Source: Bacillota bacterium
GTDB taxonomy: Bacteria > Bacillota > Clostridia > TANB77 > CAG-465
Assembly: GCA_023410645.1 (NCBI GenBank)
Contig: JAEYPQ010000034.1
Coordinates: 1 to 6,663 of the forward strand
Direction: 5' to 3'
DNA length: 6,663 nt
Both the position numbers and the translations under genes were made by a program. Of this stretch, positions 6,509-6,663 are shown piece after piece. Each line of letters begins with the position of its first letter. Positions within the stretch are counted from its first letter, which is position 1. The notes below the pieces were generated by a model. The model made no database searches. It was given only the letters and a program-made list of their open reading frames with translations, and was not told the DNA's origin.

Positions 6509-6663
6509 CTAATCAAAATCTTGTGCAGCTCTATTGTCAGTATCATATAATATTACTGTTCCTTTCATCTTGTTATACATATTATTATCTAATGTCATTG
6601 TTGTACTTCCTAGTCTTAGTTTTAAATCTTTTGCTTCTGATCCTGGATTTACAAATCCTAGAT
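6509..6663 (-). CDS. C-terminal end of an unidentified protein (5' part beyond the window)
   Basis: The last 50 codons plus a TAG stop (6511-6509) are open to the right edge on the minus strand. The residues begin LGFVNPGSEAKDLKLRL, continue GSTTMTLDNNMYNKMKG and end TVILYDTDNRAAQDFD. Codon use matches the rest of the window and the stop sits six bases beyond the terminator T-run, which supports a real gene. The alternating hydrophobic pattern suggests beta strands. I do not recognise the family. It converges on the LRR gene and points the same way as the surface operon. Confidence 0.72.
   Translation of the reverse strand, partial: LGFVNPGSEAKDLKLRLGSTTMTLDNNMYNKMKGTVILYDTDNRAAQDFD

Overview
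The window is a strongly AT-rich stretch from a Gram-positive bacterium, most likely a low-GC member of the Clostridia. The evidence is AAA/AAT/ATA/TTA/AGA-dominated codon use, consensus AGGAGG ribosome binding sites, sigma-A type promoters, Gram-positive style signal peptides, and surface families (SLH-like, BspA-type leucine-rich repeat plus transglutaminase-like) that are common in Clostridia, including gut species. Tryptophan is written TGG and no in-frame TGA occurs, so the normal bacterial code applies. The species cannot be named from the sequence.

Layout: (1) Positions 1-3352, minus strand, are one continuous reading frame of 1117 codons that starts with a signal peptide and runs off the left edge. 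It encodes a very large, Tyr/Thr/Asn/Ser-rich secreted surface protein with repeated beta-type modules. (2) Positions 3354-4682, minus strand, encode a 442-residue protein with one N-terminal membrane anchor and an outside part carrying degenerate SLH-like modules. Its stop codon is one base from the start of the large protein, so the two form a translationally coupled operon. (3) Positions 4683-4984 are a divergent control region with a well-formed promoter for each side, two strong Shine-Dalgarno sites and a 15-base palindrome. (4) Positions 4985-6469, plus strand, encode a secreted 494-residue protein: a BspA-type leucine-rich repeat domain followed by a transglutaminase-like domain that appears to have lost its catalytic Cys and His. 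(5) Positions 6475-6503 form an intrinsic terminator. (6) Positions 6509-6663, minus strand, are the last 50 codons of another, unidentified gene entering from the right.

All three genes whose start lies in the window encode exported or membrane-anchored proteins, so this is a cell-surface locus. A plausible reading, which is inference, is that the SLH-like membrane protein and the giant protein are made together and work together at the envelope. The divergent LRR/pseudo-transglutaminase protein would be a second surface ligand-binding protein, possibly controlled from the shared 302-base region. I see no mobile element, CRISPR array, tRNA, rRNA or riboswitch.
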